The position numbers and the translations under genes are program-made. A stretch of DNA of 64,000 nt from DASTPP01 sp035762175 (GTDB lineage Bacteria; Myxococcota_A; Polyangia; Polyangiales; Polyangiaceae): contig DASTPP010000140.1 in assembly GCA_035762175.1 (NCBI GenBank), positions 1 through 64,000 of the forward strand. Reading direction: 5' to 3'. Each line of letters begins with the position of its first letter. Positions within the stretch are counted from its first letter, which is position 1. The notes under the pieces were generated by a model. It did no database searches and had not been told where the DNA came from. It saw nothing but the letters and a program-made list of their open reading frames with translations. Positions 1 through 10,882 of this stretch are shown in pieces.

Positions 1-238
1 GCATAATCTCTGGGCATCCTCGCGCGACTCGTGGCGACACGGCCTGCTTCGACGAGGAACCAGGAGCTGCGAAGGGGTGCAGTCCCCGCATCGGGTCGCC
101 AGCGGTGGTGGTGGACGAAACGCCTCGATGCGTGCGCTGAAATTCGACGAAGGCGTCGAACGCATGCTGCCACGGGGGCGGCACCACCGGTTGCTCGGAC
201 GGAACAGTGACCGAAGGGGAGAGCGAGGGCGACTCCAT
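1..238 (-). CDS. 5' part of a hypothetical protein, runs off left edge
   Basis: An open frame begins with ATG at 238 behind a near-perfect ribosome binding site (AAGGAGG, 5 nt before the start) and stays open for 79 codons to the edge. The visible N-terminus is Ser/Pro-rich (MESPSLSPSVTVPSEQP) and then reads PWQHAFDAFVEFQRTHRGVS. It lies 59 bp downstream of the methylase-protease fusion on the same strand, where PBSX-like phages carry scaffold or capsid genes, and the strong binding site suits an abundant late protein. The FVEFQRTHRGVS stretch also faintly recalls the N-terminal domain of tyrosine recombinases. I do not recognise the family. Confidence 0.5.
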   Translation of the reverse strand, partial: MESPSLSPSVTVPSEQPVVPPPWQHAFDAFVEFQRTHRGVSSTTTAGDPMRGLHPFAAPGSSSKQAVSPRVARGCPEIM

Positions 239-297
239 ACGTGCCTCCTTGGGCGAAGGGAGGCACAAGAATATGCCGAGTCGAATCCACGCCGGCC

Positions 298-1731
<1,434 letters not shown>

Positions 1732-1778
1732 CGGGGGGGGAGCGACGGGGGGAGGCAACGCGGCGGGCTTCCGACGAG

Positions 1779-1809
1779 AGCAAGGCCAGTCGGCCCCGCG
1801 CGGGGACAC
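1779..1809 (-). promoter_or_regulatory. Bipartite promoter-like motif, copy 1
   Basis: Read on the minus strand this is GTGTCCCCG, 13 nt, GGCCTTGCT. It ends 47 nt before the ATG of the methylase-protease gene and points the same way as that gene. Six copies exist in the window, each ahead of a gene start. A promoter for a dedicated sigma factor is my inference; an operator is the alternative. Confidence 0.6.
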
Positions 1810-1880
1810 CGTGACGGAGGCGGCGGGCGATCGCAGCGGGCCGGGGGGCGCGTGCGGCGGCGGGCGAGGGACGAATCCGC

Positions 1881-1911
1881 GTGTCCCCGGGGGGCCCGCG
1901 CGGGCCTTGCT
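1881..1911 (+). promoter_or_regulatory. Bipartite promoter-like motif, copy 2
   Basis: GTGTCCCCG, 13 nt, GGCCTTGCT on the plus strand, ending 7 nt before the ATG at 1919. If the second block is a -10 element, transcription would begin at or next to the start codon and the mRNA would be leaderless; no purine-rich ribosome binding site is present. It is divergent from copy 1, about 70 bp away. Confidence 0.6.
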
Positions 1912-1918
1912 CGGCCAG

Positions 1919-2300
1919 CATGCTCACCGCCTACCTCCGCTCGCTGCTCGCCCGCCTCGCCGCCCTGCTCGCCGCCCACCCCGCGGACGACGAGGCCGAC
2001 CCCGACCTCGCGCTCTTCAAGCGCCAGCTCGCCCGCGCCCTGCGCGTCTACCCGACGCACTACGCGACGGGCGCGCGCGCCTTCCGCGACCCGAAGACAC
2101 GCACCAAGCTCGTCGCCTTCTTGGACCCGAAGCGCTTCGACGCGGGCGGGCTCGCGACGGTGTGCGCGCTGATGAAGGCGCAGCCGGGCGGCTTCAGCCA
2201 GCACGTCGAGCCGTTCGACGACCCCGCGAACCCGGCCCCGCCCGGCACGCCAGAGGCCGACCTGCCGCTCGCCATCGTGCGCGACGTCGCCTGGCTCTGA
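1919..2300 (+). CDS. Small hypothetical protein (126 aa) in prophage
   Basis: The protein starts MLTAYLRSLLARL and is mostly helical, with an acidic stretch (HPADDEADPD), then FKRQLARALRVYPTHYATGARAFRDPKT and a Pro-rich region near the end. It has no signal peptide, membrane segment or metal motif, and I do not recognise a family. An earlier in-frame start at 1881 would place the N-terminus inside the conserved promoter motif, so ATG 1919 is preferred. It is transcribed against the flanking late genes from its own motif copy, which is typical of an independently expressed prophage cargo gene. Confidence 0.6.
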
Positions 2301-2366
2301 AGGGCCGCCGGGCTCGCCTCGGGCCATTCGCCTCGCGGCCGCGACCCCTTCTGGTACCTTCTCGCC

Positions 2367-2858
2367 ATGGCCGACGCCCCGCGCCGAATCGCCGTGCTCG
2401 CGTTGAGCGGCGCGCTCGCCTGCTGCCGACCCGGCGCGGCCGACGCCCCGGCCGCGTCCCGGGCCGACGAAGAGCTGGCGCTGCTGCGCCTCGAGCGCGC
2501 CATGTTCGACGCCCTGCGCGACCGCCGGCAGGGCGCGATCGCGGCGCTCCTGACCGACGACTTCGTCGCCCGCGACGCGACCGGCGCCGAGCTCGACAAG
2601 GCGGCGTTTCTCGCGAGCGTAGCGGCGACCCCGGGGCGCATCGTGAGCGTCGAAGGCGAGCACGTGAAGGCCCGGGTCTACGGCGACGTGGGCGTGCTGA
2701 CCGGCGTGCAGCGCGCCACCGTACGCCTGCCCGACGGCCGCGAGGTGCGCGACGCCGGGGCCTTCACGGACGTCTGCCTCAAGCGCGGCGGCCGCTGGCA
2801 GATTGCGCTCGCGCACAGCGTCCCGCTGGGGGACGGGGGCGCGAAGCCGAGCGAATGA
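2367..2858 (+). CDS. Putative lipoprotein with SnoaL/DUF4440-like (NTF2-fold) domain
   Basis: The 163-residue protein has a signal-like N-terminus (MADAPRRIAVLALSGALACC) with a plausible but non-canonical lipobox Cys. The rest matches the SnoaL/DUF4440 NTF2-like fold: ERAMFDALRDRRQGAIAALLTDDFVARD, then TPGRIVSVEGEHVKARVYGDVGVLTG and the closing strand FTDVCLKRGGRWQIALAHS. Members are small-molecule-binding or isomerase-like, and most have no known substrate. It sits inside the phage late region on the opposite strand, so a lysogenic-conversion role at the cell envelope is possible. The fold is fairly secure; the function is unknown. Confidence 0.75.
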   Translation: MADAPRRIAVLALSGALACCRPGAADAPAASRADEELALLRLERAMFDALRDRRQGAIAALLTDDFVARDATGAELDKAAFLASVAATPGRIVSVEGEHVKARVYGDVGVLTGVQRATVRLPDGREVRDAGAFTDVCLKRGGRWQIALAHSVPLGDGGAKPSE

Positions 2859-2992
2859 AGGGGGGGGCGTCGAGCCAAGCCGGCCGCGCGCTCCGGCGAA
2901 GCCGGGGGCGCCTCCGAAGGCGGCCCCGCCGTCCGCACCGCGCGGCGCCGCGCGACGGCAGAGAGGAGGCGGAGGCCGCCGGCCGGGGCGGA

Positions 2993-4078
2993 CTACGCGG
3001 GCACGGTGACCATCCGGCAGTGGGCGTGGAAGGGCGGCAGGTCGAGGCCGAAGCCCGAAAGCGCCCGCGCGCCCGGGTCGCCCGCGAAGGCGCCGCGGTC
3101 GTCGCGCGCGCCCGCCCCCGAGCGCACGACGCGTGCCACGGTCACGCGCTCGCCGCCGCGCCACACGTAGAGCCGCCGGCCGCCCCCGTCCGGATCGGGG
3201 CCCTCCCGCAGCCAGGGGCGAAGGTCGACGATCGCCTCGGGGCTCTCGGCGCGCTCGAGGCGGTCGAAGCGGGCGAGCGCGTGGCGCACGGCGAACACCT
3301 TGCCGTCGAGGAAGCGGCACTGGGGGGTCGTCACCTCGTCGAGCACGGCGCGCAGCACGTAGCGCTCGATGCCGGCCTCGGCGTAGGCCGACACCTGACC
3401 GTACGCTCGTGCGTTGCCCACGAACGCGCTCGCGACGAGGTCCCAGTAGGGGCGCGCGCGCTCGACGAGGTGGCGCCTGGCTGCCCCGGCGAGGGTCTCG
3501 GCGAGGTCCTCGCGGCCGAGCCCCTGGGCGAGCCCCTCGGCGACGATTCGCCGGGCCTCGGCCGAGAGGCCCTCGTGGCGGCGGCCGTAGGCGTCGCGCA
3601 CGAAGCCCGTCTGGCTCGTCCGAGCGTAGGCGACGATACGCCGGTCGACGGCGTTGAAATCGGCGGCGAGGGCGAGCCCCTGGTGCCGGCGGAGGTGCCC
3701 GCGTGTCGCCGCAACGACGCGCTCGGCCGCCCGGCCGAAGGTCGCCTCGAGGGCGCGTGGTAGCCCCTCGGTCGCACGCGCCACCCGCACCATGGCCTCG
3801 GCGACGAGGCGTCGGCGCTCGGCTGGGGTCGTGCGCCGCCAGTCGACGTCGAGGGCCCGGACGGCCGCGCCCAAGGCCTCGGCGTCAGCCGGGGCTGCCT
3901 GCCTGCGGAGCTCCTCGGCGAGGGCGACCACGGCTCGGTCGAAGCCCCGAGGGTTCGACAGGTCGAGGGCCTTCTCGACAGGCACGCCGAGCCTTTCGAG
4001 CAGTTCGTCGGCCGCCTCGCGCGCGGCCGCGACGAGGGCGAAGCCGTCAGCCCCGTCGGTAGCGCACGGGCCGCACAA
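2993..4078 (-). CDS. Phage head morphogenesis protein (Mu gpF / SPP1 gp7-like minor head protein)
   Basis: This 361-residue protein ends with the hallmark of the family: VLDEVTTPQCRFLDGKVF near residue 235 and LPPFHAHCRMVTVP at the C-terminus. Between and before these it is mostly helical (EGLAQGLGREDLAETLAG, SAFVGNARAYGQVSAYAEAG). Minor head proteins of this family join the portal at prohead assembly. The start is a TTG at 4078 with AGAGGA about 7 nt upstream, inside the end of the preceding zinc-ribbon gene (32-nt overlap). It follows the portal gene, the usual order. Confidence 0.88.
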   Translation of the reverse strand: MCGPCATDGADGFALVAAAREAADELLERLGVPVEKALDLSNPRGFDRAVVALAEELRRQAAPADAEALGAAVRALDVDWRRTTPAERRRLVAEAMVRVARATEGLPRALEATFGRAAERVVAATRGHLRRHQGLALAADFNAVDRRIVAYARTSQTGFVRDAYGRRHEGLSAEARRIVAEGLAQGLGREDLAETLAGAARRHLVERARPYWDLVASAFVGNARAYGQVSAYAEAGIERYVLRAVLDEVTTPQCRFLDGKVFAVRHALARFDRLERAESPEAIVDLRPWLREGPDPDGGGRRLYVWRGGERVTVARVVRSGAGARDDRGAFAGDPGARALSGFGLDLPPFHAHCRMVTVPA

Positions 4079-4357
4079 GGGCGTCCTCTTCGAGGCGGGC
4101 TTCGCCTTCCTTCAGGTGCACGAGCACGGCGCAGAAAGTGCAGCGGACGGGGGCCGAGAAGCTGACCCGCTGCCCGTCGTCGCTCTCGCCGATGGCGAGC
4201 CCCTGGTGGCCCTCGAGGGCGACGGTGACGAAGCCGCAGCGCGGGCAGCCCAGGTGGTAGCCGACGAGCCCGCAGGTGCCGCGGTTCTGGGGCACCCGTC
4301 GCAGTTCGCCGGGGCCGAGGTGGCAGGGCCGCTTGCTCGTTACAACCGTGCGCACGG

Positions 4358-4361
<4 letters not shown>
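4047..4361 (-). CDS. Small zinc-ribbon protein between portal and head morphogenesis genes
   Basis: The 104-residue protein starts MTVRTVVTSKRPCHLGPGEL and carries CPRC (LGCPRCGFVTVALEGH) and CTFC (VRCTFCAVLVHL), two Cys pairs spaced as in a zinc ribbon, with a further Cys pair earlier. ATG 4361 overlaps the portal stop (ATGA), so the two are translationally coupled, and the gene runs 32 nt into the next. Small zinc-ribbon proteins are common between phage structural genes; its precise role is unknown. Confidence 0.75.
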
Positions 4362-6210
<1,849 letters not shown>

Positions 6211-6214
<4 letters not shown>

Positions 6215-6423
6215 GGCGGCACCTCCACGTAGGCGGCCATGCCGCCAGGCGTGAAGGAGACGACGCGCACCTGGTAGCCGCGGCGGACGAGGTCGCTCCG
6301 GGCGCGATCGCGCAACCCGTCGAGCCCGGGGGCTTCGACCTCGAAGGCCTCGCCCCGCTCAGGCGGGGTGCCGAGGGGCGCGGAGGGGTGCAGGACGCGG
6401 AGTTGAAGGCGGCGTCGCGGCAT
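6211..6423 (-). CDS. Small hypothetical protein upstream of portal
   Basis: A 70-residue basic protein (MPRRRLQLRVLHPSAPLGTP) that ends GYQVRVVSFTPGGMAAYVEVPP. ATG 6423 is the only good start before the upstream AT-rich DNA. Its stop overlaps the portal start (GTGA), which supports it as a real member of the late operon. I do not recognise a family; a small head-completion or connector role would fit the position but is only inference. Confidence 0.6.
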
Positions 6424-6633
6424 GTTGATGCTAGAAGCAAGGCCACGGGATGGCCACTGGGGACACTTGCTCGCGCCGTTTGTGCGATGAAGTGGTTGCT
6501 CGTCACAGTGCAGACAAGATCCCCAAACCTCTCTACTTTGGCACAGAAATCGTGCGGTTTGTTCAGAGCCAGCGAAGCGACAAGAGAGAGCAAAGGCTTC
6601 TTCTCCCGAAGCGCACTGGTGTACGATGAGTCC
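6424..6633. other. AT-richer spacer before the caspase-like gene
   Basis: About 210 bp between the late gene at 6423 and the plus-strand gene at 6634. Base composition drops sharply here compared with the phage genes. No open frame, hairpin or copy of the bipartite motif was found. It presumably holds the promoter of the caspase-like gene. Confidence 0.5.
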
Positions 6634-7710
6634 ATGTATCAGGTAATCGCCTGTGGCGTAAATCAGGGCCCGTCCGGTCATTCGCTTCGCTTTGCCGAAA
6701 AGGATGCTCGCGATGTCGCCACGTTTTTTCGAAGCTCGCTGGGGCCTCCCGCATCCGAAGAGCAAGTCGTTCTGCTCGAAGGGTCTGCGGCCACGAGAAG
6801 GCGAATCGAGCTTCATATTCTTAGCGCCGGACTCATTCAATCCGCCGAGTATCTTGTATTTTACTTTTCCGGCCACGGCAATACCGATGGCGTCCTGGCT
6901 GCCGACGGCGTCCTGCTTTATGACGACATCATTCAGGCCCTGCAATCTGCCAAAGTTCGTTTTACGACCGTCGTTCTAGATGTGTGTTCGGCGGCTTCCT
7001 ACTTGGGCTTCCTAAAGGAAGCAAGTGTCGGCGGATTTGGCGCTCCTTCTTCGCTAGAGCTTCAGTGGCTGCAGGCCTTGGCAGCAGCGACACCGGGAAA
7101 TCGACTCATTTTCTCCACCGGAGCCACAAAGGTATCGCGAGAGTCATCGAAGCACAGCAATGGCCTTTTTACGAGCGCGTTTCTCACGGCGCTCAAGCGC
7201 TGTCGAGGGGATATCGATATGGAGGGGGCCAGCTGGATATCAGACCAGCGCGCTTTTTTTGCTACCAAGGCTCTGCTGGGTCAGATGACCGGGGGCAGGC
7301 AAATCCCGGTCGAGAGGGGACTCACCGGCGACTTTCCACTTGCGATCAGCCAGGCGAACGAGCCTGTCGGCGAGGCAGTGTTCTTGAGAACGTCGATTGA
7401 GTCCGGGACTCTAAACGTGCACTTTGAAATCGAAGGCCGAAAGCATATGGATACTCGCGTTCGATGGCGACTTCTTAATGCGTTGGGCGACGAGATTGCC
7501 CACGGCCTAGATGCTGTGCAACCTGTTGAAGAGTCTGTGGTTTTTAAGGGACGCATCAAGTGCCCGCACTCGACAGTTACGGGCGACCCAGTGTCAAGGC
7601 TACTTCGCGCGAGACACGGGGCTGCGCCGATCGAATGGATTCTTGTTATTGAAGATGAGCACGAGCGCGCATTTGACGAAAAGGTCGTTTCGGCCAAGCT
7701 GAGCTGGTAG
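6634..7710 (+). CDS. Caspase-like peptidase (C14 family) cargo gene
   Basis: The 358-residue protein has the caspase p20 fold signature. After MYQVIACGVNQGPSGHSLRFAEKDARDVATFF comes EQVVLLEGSAATRRRIELHI, then the catalytic His in VFYFSGHGNTDG and the catalytic Cys in VVLDVCSAASYLGF. About residues 240-358 form a beta-rich extension (SGTLNVHFEIEGRKHMDTRVRWRLL) that may sense a signal or ligand. The gene is on the strand opposite to the flanking terminase and portal genes and is visibly AT-richer with different codon use, so it was acquired separately. Bacterial C14 peptidases often act as effectors in anti-phage or cell-death systems, which is the likely role here. An in-frame GTG at 6619 is an alternative start. 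Confidence 0.85.
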   Translation: MYQVIACGVNQGPSGHSLRFAEKDARDVATFFRSSLGPPASEEQVVLLEGSAATRRRIELHILSAGLIQSAEYLVFYFSGHGNTDGVLAADGVLLYDDIIQALQSAKVRFTTVVLDVCSAASYLGFLKEASVGGFGAPSSLELQWLQALAAATPGNRLIFSTGATKVSRESSKHSNGLFTSAFLTALKRCRGDIDMEGASWISDQRAFFATKALLGQMTGGRQIPVERGLTGDFPLAISQANEPVGEAVFLRTSIESGTLNVHFEIEGRKHMDTRVRWRLLNALGDEIAHGLDAVQPVEESVVFKGRIKCPHSTVTGDPVSRLLRARHGAAPIEWILVIEDEHERAFDEKVVSAKLSW

Positions 7711-7762
7711 CAAAGCGAGATCCATGTATTTTGGCAGAGCTTCTCTGGGGGTGGCAGGCAGA

Positions 7763-9199
7763 CTATCCGATAATTTTAACACCAATCTGCCTCGGCGTTG
7801 CTTTGTCACTTTGCCGCTCCTTCTGGCAGGCAAGAGCGATGGCCCAAAACTTGTCGGCGTGCCCGCCGCGCGTCGTGCGCTCGGCGTCGAAGGTCACCTT
7901 GCCCGAGGGCAAGACCCGCCGCTTGATCGAGTGCACCTGCGCGACCACCTCGCGCTCGCGCGGCAGCGCCACGCCTCGATGCTGCAACAGAATCTTGAAC
8001 TCGGTCGCCCACCGTTCCTTCGCTTCGTTCGAGAAGGCCTCGCCGACGACCTGAGGGAACTCGCGCCCGAGGTTCTCAGCGAGGTGCATGCCGATGCCGC
8101 TCCGGTCGATCGACAGGCGCGCGATCGGAAGCGCCGTCAGCAGATGTCGCAGTTCGGCCTCCTGCTCGGCGAAGGGCACGCTCGCGAACGAGCGCAGCAT
8201 GCGGCAGGTGAAGCGCTCGCCCTGCTGCTCGAAGAGCGCGAGCTCTGACCGGTCGTGCGTGCGCCCGACGTCGAAGCCTCCGACGAGCCTCCCTTCGGGC
8301 TTGGGCACGTCGGCCGGGTCCTCGTAGAGCACGAGGTCGTCGCTCGTGCAGGGCAGGATGAGCTCGTAGGGGTAGAACGAGTAGCTCTCGTCGACGAAGT
8401 GCGCCTCGAGCTCCTGCTGGAAGTCCTCGAGCCCGAGCGAGTCGAACTGCTCGAGGATGGGCGGACGCCCGAAGGCGGCGACGCGCTCCGCGGTCGCCAT
8501 CGCAGGCGCCTCGCGCGCGGCGCGCCCGACGTCGTGGCAGAAGAAGCGGCAGAGCCACCAGGGCACCTCCTGGCGCGTGTGGTGCGGGTACTTTCGGAGC
8601 TCTTCCTCCGCGATCTCCCAGAAGATGCCGCGCCGTCCGAGCGGCGTCGAGCAGCCGGTGAGCTGGCCGTTCGAGCGCAAGATGAGCGCGGTCGAGCCGC
8701 GGTAGACCTCGCGGTCGTTGACGTAGTGCGCCAGCTCGTCGAGCACGATGTCGCCCTTCTTGCCGCGTGGCGCCTTCGAGGGCACCGACAGGATGCGGCT
8801 CGGGCGTTTGCCGCGCGCGTTCGACTCGAAGGCGAGCTCCGTCTTGGCGTCGACCACGAGCCGCTTTTGGTAGGCCGTGGGCAACTCCTCGAAGGCTTGC
8901 CGAGCGAGCAGAATCTTCTCGGTCGCATCGGCCAGGTTGTACGAGACGAAGACGGAGGTGTGCCCGTCGCGAAGATGGCAGCGGGCGAGCGCCTCGAGGG
9001 CGAAGAGGAACGAATAGCCGACTTGGCGACTCTTGGTCACCCAGCGGAAGCGGCTACGGTTCTGGAGAAAGGCGAGCTGGTAGGGCTCGAGCACGACGGG
9101 CTCGCCATCGAAGCTGCAAAGGCCGCTGATGAAGCCGGCCTCGGTGCCGAGCCAGGCCGCGAGGTCGTCCTCGGTGCGCTTGACGACGGCGCCGGTCAT
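7763..9199 (-). CDS. Phage terminase large subunit
   Basis: The 478-residue protein has an ATPase domain with an atypical Walker A (TKSRQVGYS, residues 55-63; the SRQ form is usual for large terminases, although Tyr replaces the common Lys) and a Walker B ending in VLDE (152-155). The C-terminal RNaseH-like nuclease shows GGFDVGRTHDRSELALF near residue 300, a second acidic strand LSIDRSGIG, and GGHADKFWAIALA near the end. It cuts and packages phage DNA into the prohead. ATG 9199 is chosen because the upstream extension is Arg/Gly-rich and not protein-like. It is separated from the likely small subunit by an integrase gene and a long non-coding stretch. Confidence 0.9.
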   Translation of the reverse strand: MTGAVVKRTEDDLAAWLGTEAGFISGLCSFDGEPVVLEPYQLAFLQNRSRFRWVTKSRQVGYSFLFALEALARCHLRDGHTSVFVSYNLADATEKILLARQAFEELPTAYQKRLVVDAKTELAFESNARGKRPSRILSVPSKAPRGKKGDIVLDELAHYVNDREVYRGSTALILRSNGQLTGCSTPLGRRGIFWEIAEEELRKYPHHTRQEVPWWLCRFFCHDVGRAAREAPAMATAERVAAFGRPPILEQFDSLGLEDFQQELEAHFVDESYSFYPYELILPCTSDDLVLYEDPADVPKPEGRLVGGFDVGRTHDRSELALFEQQGERFTCRMLRSFASVPFAEQEAELRHLLTALPIARLSIDRSGIGMHLAENLGREFPQVVGEAFSNEAKERWATEFKILLQHRGVALPREREVVAQVHSIKRRVLPSGKVTFDAERTTRGGHADKFWAIALACQKERQSDKATPRQIGVKIIG

Positions 9200-9252
9200 C
9201 GCCCCCCGCGCGGCTCCGGCTGCTTTCGCTTGCCTGCCGGCTGGGGTCGAGC

Positions 9253-9900
9253 GTGCATGGGCCCGTTCCCGGCCCCCACCCCGTGCCCGCTCACGCCCGC
9301 CCCGCTGCCCGACCACCCCGCGCCCCCACCGAGCGAGAACAGGCGCTCCTCTTGCGCGCGACGGCCGAGCAGAGGGCGGACCTTCGTGACCACCTGCTCT
9401 TCGCCCTCGCCCTCGGCACCGGACTTCGCGAGCACGAGATGGTGGCGCTCGACGTCGGCGACGTGCGCGAGGCCGGGGGTGCGGTGCGAAGGCGCGTGGC
9501 GCTGCGCGTGTTCAAGGGCTGTCGCCGCGACCCGAGCCCGCAGGAAATCATGCTGCCCGAGGCGCTGCGCGCGAAGCTCGCGAAGTTCCTGCGCTGGAAG
9601 CGCGCGAGGGGCGAGGCGCTCGCGCCCGAGGCGCCGCTCTTCGTTAGCCGCAAGGGCAGGCGGCTGTCGACGCGGCAGGTGCGCCACCTCGTCGGCGTCT
9701 GGCAGGCCCGCGCCGGCATCGAGCGGCCCTTCAGCACGCATAGCTTGAGGCACGCGGCCTGCACGAATTTGTATCGGCGCACCAAAGACATTCGCTTGAC
9801 GCAGCGCTTCGCGCGCCACGCCTCCATCGTGACCACCTCGCGCTACACGCACACCAGCGACGAGGCCCTCGCCCAGGCCGTCGACGACCTGCCCTGCTGA
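9253..9900 (+). CDS. Tyrosine recombinase (phage integrase family), short form
   Basis: This 215-residue protein is essentially a catalytic domain. It has the first Arg in GTGLREHEMVAL, a Lys-containing beta hairpin region, the HxxR box in STHSLRHAACTNLYRRT, and the nucleophile Tyr in FARHASIVTTSRYTHT. About 25 Pro-rich residues precede it, so the usual core-binding domain is missing or very short. It would catalyse integration or excision of the prophage. The start is GTG 9253 with a purine-rich GGGG upstream. It is transcribed against the late operon and next to a long non-coding region with symmetrical repeats, where an attachment site would be expected. Confidence 0.88.
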   Translation: MHGPVPGPHPVPAHARPAARPPRAPTEREQALLLRATAEQRADLRDHLLFALALGTGLREHEMVALDVGDVREAGGAVRRRVALRVFKGCRRDPSPQEIMLPEALRAKLAKFLRWKRARGEALAPEAPLFVSRKGRRLSTRQVRHLVGVWQARAGIERPFSTHSLRHAACTNLYRRTKDIRLTQRFARHASIVTTSRYTHTSDEALAQAVDDLPC

Positions 9901-10882
9901 GTGGGCGGGCGCGGCACACGGGGTGATTCGCCGAGCAAAACCGAGCGCCGCGGGGAAACCGAGCGCGAAACACGCTGCTCGGTTTCGAAACCGAGCGCGC
10001 TCGGTTTTCCAAGATTGGCCCACTCGAAAACGGGGGTAGGCACCCTTCAGGGCGAGGGGCGAACCCCCGAAAATTCGACCTCCCCCCCACCCCTTGAGCC
10101 CTCTGCCTACCTGGTGGGCGCGGCCGCCGTGGAGCCCATGGCGCCGGGCGAACGCAACGCCCGCGAGCCCGCCACTCTGCACCGACGAGGGGGCCGAAAT
10201 CCTATGGCGGCCGTAGGCGCCCGGGCGTGCGAATGGCCACTTTTGGTGAAAAGCGGCCATTGGCCAGAAGGCCCGCGGCAGCCGAAAAGCCGGCCTTTCG
10301 AGCGCGCGATGTGCGCGGCGCCGACGCGCCCGGCCAGGCGGGAGCTCGGGCCGCGGTCGGCGCGCCGGCCCCCGGCTCGCCGGGTCGACGCCCTCGCGTG
10401 CGCCCCGACGGGGAGGGCGTGTGGTTCCTCGCCGCCATGGCGACTCGAGTTGCCACCGGAAGGCGGCCCCCCGGGCGCGTGCAGCACGCGCGCGGGCCGT
10501 GGCTTGATACGCGCCTCGAGCGGCGGAGCCGGGGGGCCGCGCACGCTGCATCGTTCGATCGACGCGAGGCCGAGGCAGCACACGCGACGCCGAGCGCCTC
10601 GGCCCGAGGTGCGCCGGCGCCCGCCCTGTCCCCCGCGCGTGGCACAGCCGAATTCTCGCACGGGGGCAGACGACGCCACCCGTACGAAGACGCATGGCCA
10701 CACGCCGCCGACGGCGAGCGGCACGAGCCCACACGCGTGCCTGCACACGCGAACTCGACGCTCGGAGCCGGCTCTGGCTGCGAACGCCGCCTCCTGAGGC
10801 CTTCACGTCCGAGCCCCTAACCATCGCGACTCGTGTCGCTCCAGGGCCCGTTGCGTGTGTGCACGCCCCTCGCCACGCACCG
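9901..10882. other. Long non-coding region beside integrase (candidate att/pac region)
   Basis: About 980 bp with no convincing coding frame on either strand: the long open frames here are Arg/Pro/Gly-rich and lack any domain signal. The left 110 bp hold a cluster of symmetrical AAACCGAGC repeats. Such a gap between an integrase, the large terminase and a small-terminase-like gene is a natural place for a phage attachment site and a packaging start site. Confidence 0.5.
9938..10007. repeat. Cluster of five AAACCGAGC half-sites with two overlapping 20-bp palindromes
   Basis: AAACCGAGC occurs at 9938-9946 and 9956-9964 on the plus strand. Next comes the perfect palindrome GCTCGGTTTCGAAACCGAGC at 9977-9996, overlapping a second one, AAACCGAGCGCGCTCGGTTT, at 9988-10007. 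Another three half-sites lie in the small-terminase-like gene. The arrangement indicates binding by a dimeric protein, such as integrase arm sites, a packaging site, or a repressor. Confidence 0.8.

Noticed and set aside
1732..1809. Longer start (GTG 1809) for the methylase-protease gene
   Set aside because: The GTG lies within the conserved GTGTCCCCG block and the extra 26 residues are Pro-rich without domain content.
1881..1911. TTGCT as a sigma-54 -12 element
   Set aside because: The matching -24 GG at the correct spacing is absent in all six copies; the fixed outer block is 13-15 nt away instead.
9901..10882. Several open frames of 180-300 codons in both directions
   Set aside because: All are Arg/Pro/Gly-rich with no domain, start signal or neighbour coupling; typical of GC-rich non-coding DNA.
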